Part shown: piece after piece, positions 31,779 through 40,253 of the stretch
How the letters are laid out: every line of letters begins with the position of its first letter
Position numbering within the stretch: the stretch's first letter is position 1
Source: CAZXPY01 sp964643435
GTDB taxonomy: Bacteria > Patescibacteriota > Microgenomatia > Woykebacterales > RBG-16-39-9b
Length of the DNA: 64,000 nucleotides
Direction: 5' to 3'
Assembly: GCA_964643435.1 (NCBI GenBank)
Contig: CAZXPY010000001.1
Span: 1 to 64,000, forward strand
Notes under the pieces: model-generated
The model's input: only the letters and a program-made list of their open reading frames with translations
Database searches by the model: none
What the model was told of the DNA's origin: nothing
Program-made: the position numbers and the translations under genes

Positions 31779-32570
31779 ACGTACACAAGAGAGAAGATCA
31801 AGTTCGCGGTTCCTCGGAACATGGCTCCAATGGTCCGCAACCATCTAAACTGCGCGGGCTTTGAAGTCGAAATCAATGAGGGCGTGTTTCGGGGGGAAAT
31901 CCGTAACTGGGAGATCGCAGGCAGACCGGTTCTAATTGGACTGCCTCGGTCTTTGGACATCCCGCCTCGGGTTGCCTGGAGGAAATACGACTTCGCGTTG
32001 GTCGGGGAAGACTGTATCCAAGAGCAGGAACTGCGCTACAAAATCCAAGTGGAGAGGGTCGTATCCTTTCCCTACGGGAGAAAGACCTGCGGTTCTCCTC
32101 CAAAGCTTGTCATCGTGGCTAATGCCACCGAACCGATCCAGCGCGTCGAAGACATTCCTCCGGGGACCCTAATTCCCTCTGACTTTCCTTGGGTAACCAG
32201 GCGGTATTTGAAGGAGAAGGGTCTCAAGCCGAGGTTTATCACCAGCTACGACGTGGATGTCGACGAAAGGAGGGAGCAACTTCGCCGGAACCGAGCAGTC
32301 GGTATCGAAGTAATTCACGGAGCGGCATTAACCGAGGTTAGCCTGGATCAGGACATCGGTGTCGTGGTGGACGAAACCGGCGAAACAATCGCCTCTAACG
32401 GTGTTAGGCGTATCGCCACGATTATGGACGTGCCAACGGTCTTGATCGCCAATGTCAAGGTGTTCAGGGATGACCCGCAGGTGCGAGCTGCAATAAAAGA
32501 GCTGGCAGCCCGTTTGAAGAGCGCTCTTCCTTGTTTAAAGGAGCGTATCAGCGAACGAGTGGCCACGTGA
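31779..32570 (+). CDS. ATP phosphoribosyltransferase (HisG)-like protein, GC-rich, non-canonical start
   Basis: The fold matches HisG: DFALVGEDC (ligand loop), IPSDFPWVTRRYLKEKGLKP (like the KYPNLTRRYF segment), VVVDETGETIASNGV (the PRPP-loop equivalent) and VLIANVKVF. HisG joins ATP and PRPP in the first step of histidine synthesis, but no other his gene is here. The first ATG is 31821; the fold's expected first strand (KIKFAVPRN) lies upstream in the same frame, after TAG at 31764. No ATG, GTG or TTG occurs in that extension. ACG at 31779, five bases after GGAGG, is the best-placed candidate, so the start is uncertain. GC is roughly 55%, far above the neighbours, suggesting transfer. Confidence 0.75.
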   Translation, partial: TYTREKIKFAVPRNMAPMVRNHLNCAGFEVEINEGVFRGEIRNWEIAGRPVLIGLPRSLDIPPRVAWRKYDFALVGEDCIQEQELRYKIQVERVVSFPYGRKTCGSPPKLVIVANATEPIQRVEDIPPGTLIPSDFPWVTRRYLKEKGLKPRFITSYDVDVDERREQLRRNRAVGIEVIHGAALTEVSLDQDIGVVVDETGETIASNGVRRIATIMDVPTVLIANVKVFRDDPQVRAAIKELAARLKSALPCLKERISERVAT

Positions 32571-32581
32571 GGAGGCAGTTC

Positions 32582-32623
32582 GTGGTAAGTAAGTACGACG
32601 AAGAGGAGTTGTTGAGGAGCTAG
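32582..32623 (+). CDS. Possible 13-residue peptide ORF after the HisG-like gene
   Basis: A GTG start with a well-placed SD (GGAGG at 32571-32575, six-base spacer) opens a 13-codon frame, MVSKYDEEELLRS, ending in TAG immediately before a terminator. It may be a real short peptide or a chance ORF in the 3' region. Confidence 0.3.
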   Translation: MVSKYDEEELLRS

Positions 32624-32664
32624 GCCCCCGATAAGTCGCGGAAACGTAAACTTTCGGGGGCTTT
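32624..32664 (+). terminator. Intrinsic terminator after HisG-like gene
   Basis: GCCCCCGA (32624-32631) and TCGGGGGC (32654-32661) form an 8-bp GC-rich stem with a 22-base loop, followed by TTT and a T-rich stretch. Confidence 0.7.
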
Positions 32665-32691
32665 CCATTTTTATAAACGTAAAACTTTTGT

Positions 32692-32720
32692 TTGAGTAAA
32701 AATTGTCCATCCTTTATACT
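32692..32720 (+). promoter_or_regulatory. Leaderless promoter of lysS
   Basis: TTGAGT (32692-32697), 17-bp spacer, TATACT (32715-32720), exactly seven bases before the ATG at 32728. The in-frame TTG that would lengthen the protein by 12 residues is the -35 box itself. Confidence 0.78.
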
Positions 32721-32727
32721 TAAAGTA

Positions 32728-34269
32728 ATGTTTTGGGTTGAAACAATAGCAAAAGAGCTTTCTAAAAGCGGAAAATCTCAACTAGTTAATGATCAAAAAA
32801 CTCCTTCCGGTCGGGTACACGTTGGTGCTTTGCGAGGGGTAATAATTCACGATCTTGTTTATAAAGCACTTGTAGAGTCTCGTGTAAAAGCCAGATACAC
32901 TTATATTATTGACGATATGGATCCCATGGATTCGCTTCCTGTTTATTTAGCCGCCGAAAAATACGAAAAATATATGGGAGCACCTCTTAAAAATATCCCG
33001 AGCCCGACGGGCGAGGGTTCCTACGCGGAATATTATGCTAATGAGTTTATCAGTGTTTTTAATAAACTTGGCGCAAAACCAGAGATTTTGTGGGATTCGC
33101 AGCTTTATAAAGAAGGGAAACTAGACGAGACCATAAAAGAAGCTCTTGATAATGCAGAAGGGATACAAGGAATTTATGAAAAAGTTTCCGGTTCAAAAAG
33201 ACCAAAAGATTATCTGCCTTTCCACCCGATGTGTGAAAGATGCGGAAAAATAGGCACTACAGCTAGTGCTAGGTGGGATGGTAAGTTTGTTTATTATGAA
33301 TGCCAACAAACACGAGTTGAATGGGCAATTGGTTGTGGTAATCAAGGTAAGATTAGTCCCTTTGGTGGGACTGGGAAGTTACCTTGGCGAGTAGAATGGC
33401 CAGCAAAGTGGAAGGTTCTCGGGGTAACAATCGAAGGTGAGGGTAAAGACCACGCTTCAAAAGGAGGCACGCGCGATACTGCCAATGCAATCGCCAGAGA
33501 AATTTTCAAAATAGAGCCTCCTTATGATATTCCCTACGAACATTTTCTTGTTTCTGGAAAAAAAATGAGTAGTTCAAAGGGGATCGGGGCTTCTGCAAAA
33601 GAAGTGGCCGAAATTTTACCTTCAGAGGTTTTAAGGTTTTTGATGGTTAGACCACGGGCAATGGCGCATATCGATTTTAACCCAGAAACTACCCACACTA
33701 TTCCAAAACTCTTTGATGATTTTGACACTGTTCGGACAAGTAAAGACTCTAGTTTAAAAAAAATTTATGAACTTTCCCAGACTGGAGAAAAACCAAGGGA
33801 GTATTTTGTCCTTCGCTTTAGAGATTTAGTCAATCTAATTCAAATCCCGAGCGCAGATTTAAAGGCAGAATCCGAATCGGTAAAAGGAGATAAATTAACA
33901 GTGGAAGATGAAAAAGCCCTAGAGGAACGTATAAAATATGCTAAAATTTATTTAGAAACTTTTGCACCTGAAGATATTAAATTTACAGTTAAAGAAAGCT
34001 CACCCAAAGAGGTAAAGAGGCTTACCGAGAACCAGAAAAAGCTACTTTTGAGAATAGTTGGTCTATTAGAAAAAGCGAAAGATCCAGAAACTTTTCAAAA
34101 CGAAATTTATCAGGCTGGAAAAGAAGTTGGATTACCTTCAGCCGAGACCTTCAAAGCAATTTATCTAACCCTTTTAGGAAAAGAATCTGGCCCAAAAGCT
34201 GCTTGGCTAATATTGAGTTTAGATAAAAATTTTGTAAAGGAAAGGTTTAAAGAAGCAAGCAGATTATAA
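32728..34269 (+). CDS. lysS: Class I lysyl-tRNA synthetase
   Basis: About 513 residues of the archaeal/spirochaete-type class I LysRS, unrelated to the common class II enzyme. The HIGH-like motif is SGRVHVGALRG (about 29-38) and the KMSKS-like motif is KKMSSSKGIG (about 278-287). A zinc-binding pair CERCGK and a later CQQ...CGNQG lie between them. The Rossmann core and C-terminal helical anticodon domain are complete. It charges tRNA-Lys. The start is fixed by the leaderless promoter; serS follows after two bases. Confidence 0.95.
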   Translation: MFWVETIAKELSKSGKSQLVNDQKTPSGRVHVGALRGVIIHDLVYKALVESRVKARYTYIIDDMDPMDSLPVYLAAEKYEKYMGAPLKNIPSPTGEGSYAEYYANEFISVFNKLGAKPEILWDSQLYKEGKLDETIKEALDNAEGIQGIYEKVSGSKRPKDYLPFHPMCERCGKIGTTASARWDGKFVYYECQQTRVEWAIGCGNQGKISPFGGTGKLPWRVEWPAKWKVLGVTIEGEGKDHASKGGTRDTANAIAREIFKIEPPYDIPYEHFLVSGKKMSSSKGIGASAKEVAEILPSEVLRFLMVRPRAMAHIDFNPETTHTIPKLFDDFDTVRTSKDSSLKKIYELSQTGEKPREYFVLRFRDLVNLIQIPSADLKAESESVKGDKLTVEDEKALEERIKYAKIYLETFAPEDIKFTVKESSPKEVKRLTENQKKLLLRIVGLLEKAKDPETFQNEIYQAGKEVGLPSAETFKAIYLTLLGKESGPKAAWLILSLDKNFVKERFKEASRL

Positions 34270-34271
34270 GT

Positions 34272-35495
34272 ATGCTGGATATAAGATTTATTAGAGAAAA
34301 TAAAAATAAGGTCCAAGAAATGCTTGCCAAGAGACGGGTGGAAATTGATATGGCTCATATTTTGGGAATTGATGATATGAGAAGAAAGCTGATCCAAGAG
34401 GTGGAAGGTTTAAGGAAGGAAAGAAAAGGGGCAGCTGGCAAAAAAGATGTTGACAAGGGAAAAGTTATAAAAGAAAAACTTACCTTAAAAGAGGCAGCGC
34501 TAGCGGGAGTTGTAGAAGAACTTGAAGAAAACCTGGAAGGTCTGCCCAATATGCTTTCACCAAAGGTGCCAGAAGGCGAAGGCGAGAAAGATAATGTGGT
34601 AGTAAAAAAATGGGGGGAAATAACCGATTTTGATTTTGAAGCGAAAGATCATTTAACCCTTGGAAAAAATCTTGGTATCATCGATCAAGAAAGAGCCGCC
34701 AAGGTAGCTGGACACGGCTTCTATTATTTAGTGGGTAACGGTGCAAGATTGGAAATAGCGTTAGTTAATTGGGTAGTAGATTTTCTGGTTGAGAAGGGTT
34801 ATACACCAATTATTACCCCAGAACTTGTCCGTAAAAGATTTGTGGCGGCTACTGGTTATCTACCCCGACGGGAAAAACCAGATATCTATAAGATTGAAAA
34901 CGAGGATCTTTTTCTGGTGGCGACTGCCGAAATTCCAATCGCTGCCTACCACGCCGATGAAACCTTTGCGGTAGATACCCTGCCAAAAAACTACATTGGT
35001 TTTTCAAGCGCATTTCGGGCCGAAGCCGGAAGTTATGGTAAATATACTCACGGCATCTTTCGAGTTCATCAATTTGATAAAGTAGAAATCTTTAAATTTG
35101 TAAAACCAGAAGAATCAGAGGCGGCGTACGCAGAAATTCTTTCCCTTCAGGAAGAAATCTACCAAAACTTAAAGGTTCCTTATCGGGTTACTTTAACGTG
35201 TACCGGGGATATGCCCGCCCAAGCTTACCTCAAACACGACCTTGAATATTGGGACCCAGTAAATAAAATTTACCGGGAACTAACTAGCGCCTCCAACACT
35301 ACTGATTATCAGGCTCGACGCCTTAATATTAAATACAAGGATCAAGGGGACACAGAGTTTGTTCACACTTTAAATGGTACAGCGGTTGCCTTGTCAAGAG
35401 CGATAATCGCGATTTTGGAAAACTACCAACAAAAAGACGGTAAAGTTTTAGTTCCCCAGGTTCTACGAAAGTATGTGGGTAAAGAATCTCTTTAA
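34272..35495 (+). CDS. serS: Seryl-tRNA synthetase
   Basis: 407 residues: N-terminal coiled-coil arm (about 1-105, MLDIRFIRENKNKVQEMLAK) that contacts the tRNA-Ser long arm, then the class II catalytic core with motif 2 (FRAEAGSYGKYTHGIFRVHQF) and motif 3 (LNGTAVALSRAIIAILENYQ). Co-transcribed with lysS, and the next gene overlaps its 3' end by 23 bases. Confidence 0.96.
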   Translation: MLDIRFIRENKNKVQEMLAKRRVEIDMAHILGIDDMRRKLIQEVEGLRKERKGAAGKKDVDKGKVIKEKLTLKEAALAGVVEELEENLEGLPNMLSPKVPEGEGEKDNVVVKKWGEITDFDFEAKDHLTLGKNLGIIDQERAAKVAGHGFYYLVGNGARLEIALVNWVVDFLVEKGYTPIITPELVRKRFVAATGYLPRREKPDIYKIENEDLFLVATAEIPIAAYHADETFAVDTLPKNYIGFSSAFRAEAGSYGKYTHGIFRVHQFDKVEIFKFVKPEESEAAYAEILSLQEEIYQNLKVPYRVTLTCTGDMPAQAYLKHDLEYWDPVNKIYRELTSASNTTDYQARRLNIKYKDQGDTEFVHTLNGTAVALSRAIIAILENYQQKDGKVLVPQVLRKYVGKESL

Positions 35496-36162
35496 AATAT
35501 TAAAAGAAGACGTTGTGATTCCAAGAACTTTGTTCGAAGGTAATTCAACTATTTCTGGTCAAGTAAAGGTAGTTGAGTCTTTAGGGGTGAGAAGACTTTT
35601 AGTAGACGGTTTAACCCAATCGATTAGTATTGATAGATTAGATAAAACTGGCGGATATTGGGATTCGATTGTCCAATTAGCGGTTAGCCGGTTAAAGTTA
35701 AAAGATAAAATTCTAGTTTTGGGTTTAGGAGGAGGGACTTTACCAAAGCTCTTTACGCGCAATTTGGGTCCGATAAAAATAGATACCGTTGAGATCGACC
35801 CTTTAATAGTTGATTTAGCCAAAAAATATTTTAACTTGGTTGAGGATAATATAAAAATTTATACTGGTGATGCTGCCAATTTTTTAAACTCGCTTGGCGA
35901 AAAATATAATTTTATTTGCGTCGATACCTATATTGGGGATAAAATTCCCGAGAGCGTTCAGACAAATAAATTTTTTGATAATCTTTTTGGGAGGCTGGAA
36001 GAAAACGGAACTATCGTTTTAAACAGAATTTTTCACCAGACGGAAACTAAAGAACTTAGTGATTTTATTAAGTTGCTGAAAAATTGGTATTCAAGAGTTT
36101 ATTATATAAAGCACCCTGGTTACTTTCGCTCCGATAACGTTATTGTTTGGTGCCAATCTTAG
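35473..36162 (+). CDS. Spermidine synthase-like aminopropyl/methyltransferase-fold protein
   Basis: 229 residues, class I Rossmann methyltransferase fold of the SpeE type: LVLGLGGGTLPKLF (SAM/dcSAM loop), VEIDPLIVDLAKKYF (acidic ribose-binding) and FICVDTYIGDKIPE replacing the D-x-x-D-P motif of true spermidine synthases. The changed motif makes authentic polyamine synthesis doubtful; it may be one of the many SpeE-like proteins of unknown substrate. Overlaps serS; the PAP2 gene starts at the next base. Confidence 0.75.
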   Translation: MWVKNLFKILKEDVVIPRTLFEGNSTISGQVKVVESLGVRRLLVDGLTQSISIDRLDKTGGYWDSIVQLAVSRLKLKDKILVLGLGGGTLPKLFTRNLGPIKIDTVEIDPLIVDLAKKYFNLVEDNIKIYTGDAANFLNSLGEKYNFICVDTYIGDKIPESVQTNKFFDNLFGRLEENGTIVLNRIFHQTETKELSDFIKLLKNWYSRVYYIKHPGYFRSDNVIVWCQS

Positions 36163-36636
36163 ATGGAAAACTTTTATATTTTCGCAGCCAAATACTTAAT
36201 TTATTTTATTGTTTTTTTAGCTCTGGTCGTAGTAGTAGGTTTAGTCAACCAGAATAGAAAAAGGGGCCTAAAAGAGGTTTCAATTCTGATTATTTCTATT
36301 GTAGTGATGATCATTATTAACAAGATTGTCGAGTACTTATTGCCTAGCGAAAGACCCTTTATTGCGCAAAACTTTTCACCTCTGCTACCGCATTCGGCCA
36401 ACCCCTCTTTTCCTTCTGATCACGCTAGTTGGGCCGCTCTACTTAGTAGTTTTATATTTGAACATCAAAAAAAACTTGGACTTTTGAGCCTAATTTTAGC
36501 TACCTTTGTTGGAGCAGCCAGAATTTTTGTTGGCGTGCATTACGCTAGTGATGTTATTGCCGGATTTATAATCGGCCCTTCGTGTTTTTACCTAGCGAAA
36601 ACTTACGGTCCAAAATTTATCCGTACTTTGGGATAA
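36163..36636 (+). CDS. PAP2-family membrane phosphatase (undecaprenyl-PP phosphatase-like)
   Basis: 157 residues with about five membrane segments and the three PAP2 motifs: K-x6-RP as KIVEYLLPSERP (about 58-69), PSDH (about 84-87), and a variant of SR-x5-H-x3-D as ARIFVGVHYASD (about 118-129). BcrC/PgpB-type enzymes dephosphorylate undecaprenyl pyrophosphate or phosphatidylglycerol phosphate; UppS at 50130 makes the former substrate plausible. The 3' end overlaps convergent tsaB by 20 bases. Confidence 0.9.
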   Translation: MENFYIFAAKYLIYFIVFLALVVVVGLVNQNRKRGLKEVSILIISIVVMIIINKIVEYLLPSERPFIAQNFSPLLPHSANPSFPSDHASWAALLSSFIFEHQKKLGLLSLILATFVGAARIFVGVHYASDVIAGFIIGPSCFYLAKTYGPKFIRTLG

Positions 36637-36892
36637 TAAGTTTCTTTTTGCGACGGAGAGCAAAATTTAGAATATTTGCGGTTGTTGCCCCTATTTTTAA
36701 ACCTGTAAAAGAACCAGGTCCTGGATGGAATTCTATCTCTTTCAAATCTTGGAGCTTAAGTTTATTTTCCTTTAGTAAACCGGCAATGGCTGGGAGTGGT
36801 GAATCTGCTTCTTTTTTTGAAACAATTTTACCTTTATCTATCAAAGAAACAACTGCCTTCTTAGGTTGCAGAGTGTTTATAAATAATTTCAT
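36617..36892 (-). CDS. tsaB: TsaB-like protein reduced to the N-terminal lobe
   Basis: 91 residues. FHPGPGSFTGLKIGATTANILNFAL is the strongly conserved TsaB segment (GPGSFTGLRIGxxxAxGLA), preceded by strand-rich INTLQPKKAVVSLIDKGKI. Normal TsaB is about 220-230 residues with two ASKHA lobes; only the first, which forms the TsaD-contacting dimer face, is present. It belongs to the tRNA t6A pathway; TsaE is encoded at 50893. The ORF looks intact and ends cleanly, so this is a reduced form rather than an obvious pseudogene. Confidence 0.78.
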   Translation of the reverse strand: MKLFINTLQPKKAVVSLIDKGKIVSKKEADSPLPAIAGLLKENKLKLQDLKEIEFHPGPGSFTGLKIGATTANILNFALRRKKKLIIPKYG

Positions 36893-36900
36893 TTATTTAA

Positions 36901-39114
36901 TTACTGTGGATTAATGTAAACCCCTTCTTTATGCTCTTTCTCACTCACCGGCGCTGTGCCATTTTTTGGTTTTTCGCCATCTTTAGCCGGGAGCAGAGTA
37001 AAGTAGAAAGTTGAGCCTTTGCCAACCTCACTTCGTACCCCAATTTTTCCGCCATGCAACTCTACTAAATTTTTAGTTATATAGAGTCCTAATCCAGTAC
37101 CGCCGGTGGTCGAACGAGCAACATATGGCCTATCTAAAGGATGAAATTTAGCAAAAAGAGTGGGGATATCTTTTTGGGCAATCCCCATTCCAGTATCGGT
37201 AACATTTATTAGAACCTCTTTTTTATCTTTGGAAATTTGGGCAGTTACCGTAATCGAACCCTTCTCCGGAGTAAATTTTAAAGAATTACCAACTAAATTA
37301 GTGATGATTTCTGGAAACCTTTCTTTATCTAACATAACTTTGGGTAAAGAAGAGAGCGTTTTGAATTCAAGATTTATATTCTTCTCAGTTGCTTTACTGC
37401 GCAGTTCTTCCAACGTTACCTTTATCATTTCTTCCAAATTAGCTGCTTCTAAAGAAAGTTGCAACCTGCCCGCCTCAATTCTTGAGACATTGAGAAGATC
37501 ATTTATTAAATTAATCATCCGCTCCGCTGATTGGTAAGAAAGATCCAAATATCTTTGCATCTTCTCGTTAATTGGTCCAGCTCTGCCGTGAAGACCCATC
37601 CAGATATAGCTTTTGATCGCGGCCATGGGAGTCCGCAGATCATGAGAGGCAATACTTAAGAACTCATCTTTAAGCTTATCCAACTCTTTTAGCTTATCAT
37701 TGGCTTCTCGTAGTTCCTCGGTCGCCTTAGCGATTTCCTGACGCAAAGTGACGTTGAATCTTCTGATTTCTTCGAAACTTAAGGCGTTTTGGATAGCAAT
37801 GGAAGCTTCAGGAGCAAAAATCTCTAAAACCTTAATATCCTGATCACTATAAATGTCTCCCGCTGACTTTTCTCCCAAAAGAAGTAAGCCAATTTCCTCT
37901 TGCCCAACCCGCAACGGTGTGGAAACGGTTATATTAAGTTTGCGCATCAGGTTCTTTAATGGTTCTTCTTGCAGTTCCTCAAAAACTAAAATCTTATCTA
38001 CTGCCTGAAGTGTGAAAACTTCCTTTTCAGTTATAGAAATACTCCCTCCATAGGCTTCCTTAGCAAAGACTTTTCCTTTTTCTGTTAAGACAAAAGCGCC
38101 ACGAGAAATGCGCATTTCTTCCAGTAGTTTCTTAAGAAGTTTTTTGGTTAGATCGTCTAAAAGCAAGGTGGTGGCAAGAATAGTTGTTAAGGAGCTTAGA
38201 AGTTCACTAGAATCGTACCTTTCTTTAAAGAAGATCCGGTCGGTAAAGTGCTCCAAGGCGTGACGCAGTGGTTGAAAAGTTAAAGCTACGATTAACGTAA
38301 GGGCAGCATAAACAGAAATTTGGGTGGTTGCCGTAGCAGTTTGTAGGAAGACTGATGTAACAATAAACGCAGCGGTTGTATAGAGCCCAGCGATAATTAA
38401 AACCAAAAGAGTGTAAGCCACTGCTCTTGCCACCACCAAACGAATATCTAATAATCTATGACGTACAATCGCGTACGCCGTCGAACCAATGAATATTAAA
38501 ATTGAAGAAATCCCAACGTTGACAAATGATGTATTTTTCAACAAGACTACAGTCAAGAAATTTAAAGTAGTCAAAATACTAAAACTTGTTAACAACCCAA
38601 GCCCCAAGAATTGAATTTGTGCTCTCACTAAACCGCTTGAATGTTTATATTTTTTATATAGATAATAGAATCCAAAACCCATATTTACAAATAAGCTTAG
38701 ACCAAATAGGACAATTCCAGGACCAGGTATTGTATTTAAGGAAGGATCGAATCTTGCTTCTTTAAATACTAAAGGAGTCATACATATTAAGGCTAGGAAT
38801 GTAGTCCATATAATTGATCCTATAAATATAGGCCTTGGTAATAAAATTTTATCGCCCGGATAAGTGTGAATAAATAGAAATAAAGTTGAAATTACTATCG
38901 AAGCAAAAAACATATTAACCCGTACCCAAAAGATTGCGGTTACCGGATCACTTGTATGGGTAGCTAGATAGGTACCAAGAGCTACGCCTGCGAACGCAGA
39001 TGCTAAAACTGCAAATAGGATATTAGTAGCACTCTTTCTATTGTTGAAGTAAGCAAAAAGCGCTAATAAAAATGTGCCTAAAATTGTGGTACTTGATATG
39101 AAAAATTCAACCAT
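36901..39114 (-). CDS. Multi-pass membrane sensor histidine kinase with GAF domain
   Basis: 737 residues. About eight membrane helices (1-285) of the 7TM histidine-kinase N-terminal type, a GAF-like domain (about 310-460, ITVSTPLRVGQEEIGLLLLGEKSAGDIYSDQD...), a coiled-coil linker, HisKA with the phospho-accepting SIASHDLRTPMAAIKSYI (about 488), and an HATPase domain with N box (ITNLVGNSLKFTPEKG), G1 (DTGMGIAQ) and G2 (TGGTGLGLYITKNLVELHGG). No response regulator is adjacent. Large for a CPR genome; ligand unknown. Confidence 0.94.
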   Translation of the reverse strand: MVEFFISSTTILGTFLLALFAYFNNRKSATNILFAVLASAFAGVALGTYLATHTSDPVTAIFWVRVNMFFASIVISTLFLFIHTYPGDKILLPRPIFIGSIIWTTFLALICMTPLVFKEARFDPSLNTIPGPGIVLFGLSLFVNMGFGFYYLYKKYKHSSGLVRAQIQFLGLGLLTSFSILTTLNFLTVVLLKNTSFVNVGISSILIFIGSTAYAIVRHRLLDIRLVVARAVAYTLLVLIIAGLYTTAAFIVTSVFLQTATATTQISVYAALTLIVALTFQPLRHALEHFTDRIFFKERYDSSELLSSLTTILATTLLLDDLTKKLLKKLLEEMRISRGAFVLTEKGKVFAKEAYGGSISITEKEVFTLQAVDKILVFEELQEEPLKNLMRKLNITVSTPLRVGQEEIGLLLLGEKSAGDIYSDQDIKVLEIFAPEASIAIQNALSFEEIRRFNVTLRQEIAKATEELREANDKLKELDKLKDEFLSIASHDLRTPMAAIKSYIWMGLHGRAGPINEKMQRYLDLSYQSAERMINLINDLLNVSRIEAGRLQLSLEAANLEEMIKVTLEELRSKATEKNINLEFKTLSSLPKVMLDKERFPEIITNLVGNSLKFTPEKGSITVTAQISKDKKEVLINVTDTGMGIAQKDIPTLFAKFHPLDRPYVARSTTGGTGLGLYITKNLVELHGGKIGVRSEVGKGSTFYFTLLPAKDGEKPKNGTAPVSEKEHKEGVYINPQ

Positions 39115-39283
39115 CTATCAAATTCAAAAAATTAAAAAGAGTTTAATGAATATTTAAATATTTCTAGCATTTTTAATATTCAAAAAAATTTGTAAAAGTG
39201 TATATTCTCGATACAACTATAATTATAGTATACTTAAAATTATATAGTATAATTGCTTTAACTATCAATAATTGAAACTTAAA

Positions 39284-40246
39284 ATGGAAGACTTAATTAG
39301 GCAAATACTTTATTACGGTACTATCTCTCCTTCATCTCACAATACACAACCCTGGGCATTTAAATTTCAGGATAATACCATTGAACTTTATGTTAACAAT
39401 AAAAGAACCCTGAAACATTCAGATCCCAAAAAATGGGAGACCTACCTTAGTTTAGGAGCATGTTTGGCAAATCTTTTAGAAGCCGCAAAAGCATACGATA
39501 TGTTCGAAAAAGTTAATATTTTTCCATCAACCTCCAACAGAAATTTAATTGCTCAGATAATCCTTAAAAAAGGATTAAAACCAGTTAATAGCGAGTTACT
39601 TAAAACAATTACAAATAGACAAACAAATAGGAGTAATTATTTACCTAAATCTATCCCAAGTGGTTTGATAAAAAAATGGCAGAGGATAGCAGAAAACAAT
39701 TCTACATCATCAATAATGGTCACTGATTTGGAGATTATAAAAGAGATCGCCAAACTTCAATATGAGGCTACCACCGCTGCCTTTGCTGATAAAAAATTTC
39801 GTGAAGAATTATCATCATGGGTGCGAAATAATTTGACTAGGGCTCACGATGGTATGCCAGGCTACGTTACAAATATTCCGTTACTTCTAAGTTTTCTTGG
39901 TTCCTGGATGATTAAAAACATTAATATAGGTAAAATGCAAGGAGGGGTTGAAAAAAAGTGGATTCTTTCCTCTCCTACTATTTTGATTTTAACAATAAAA
40001 AAGAACAATCCAGAAAGTTTACTAAAAGCAGGTCAGGTGTTCGAGCAAATTGCAATTGATGTCACTGCTAATAATCTTGTTTACGCTCCTTTAGGTGCAA
40101 TAATAGAAACGCCAGAAGTTTCCCAAAAATTCAAGAAGCTTTTGGGGACAAAGGACACCCCAGTTATGTTAATTCGGATTGGTTACTCCAATAAGAGATA
40201 TAAATTTGCTCCTAAGAGAAAAGTTGAAGAAGTTTTGGTCAGTTAA
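39284..40246 (+). CDS. Acg-type nitroreductase family flavoprotein
   Basis: About 320 residues. SPSSHNTQPWAFKFQDNTIELYVN (FMN phosphate site), DPKKWETYLSLGACLANLLEAAKAYD, and NRQTNRSNY match the Acg/Rv3131-type nitroreductase branch; AGQVFEQIAIDVTANNLVYAPLG is the C-terminal FMN segment. I start at the ATG 39284; an in-frame TTG lies at 39272. Convergent with the ThiF-like gene, with only seven bases between the stops. In mycobacterial Rv1355c, ThiF and nitroreductase domains are fused (family knowledge), which suggests a joint function here. Confidence 0.82.
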   Translation: MEDLIRQILYYGTISPSSHNTQPWAFKFQDNTIELYVNNKRTLKHSDPKKWETYLSLGACLANLLEAAKAYDMFEKVNIFPSTSNRNLIAQIILKKGLKPVNSELLKTITNRQTNRSNYLPKSIPSGLIKKWQRIAENNSTSSIMVTDLEIIKEIAKLQYEATTAAFADKKFREELSSWVRNNLTRAHDGMPGYVTNIPLLLSFLGSWMIKNINIGKMQGGVEKKWILSSPTILILTIKKNNPESLLKAGQVFEQIAIDVTANNLVYAPLGAIIETPEVSQKFKKLLGTKDTPVMLIRIGYSNKRYKFAPKRKVEEVLVS

Positions 40247-40253
40247 AGGAAAT

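Noticed and set aside
31821..32570. HisG-like gene as evidence for histidine biosynthesis
   Set aside because: No other his gene is in the window and the gene has foreign composition; pathway membership cannot be claimed.
35473..36162. Confident spermidine synthase call
   Set aside because: The catalytic D-x-x-D-P region reads VDTYIGD, so polyamine synthesis cannot be asserted; kept as SpeE-like only.
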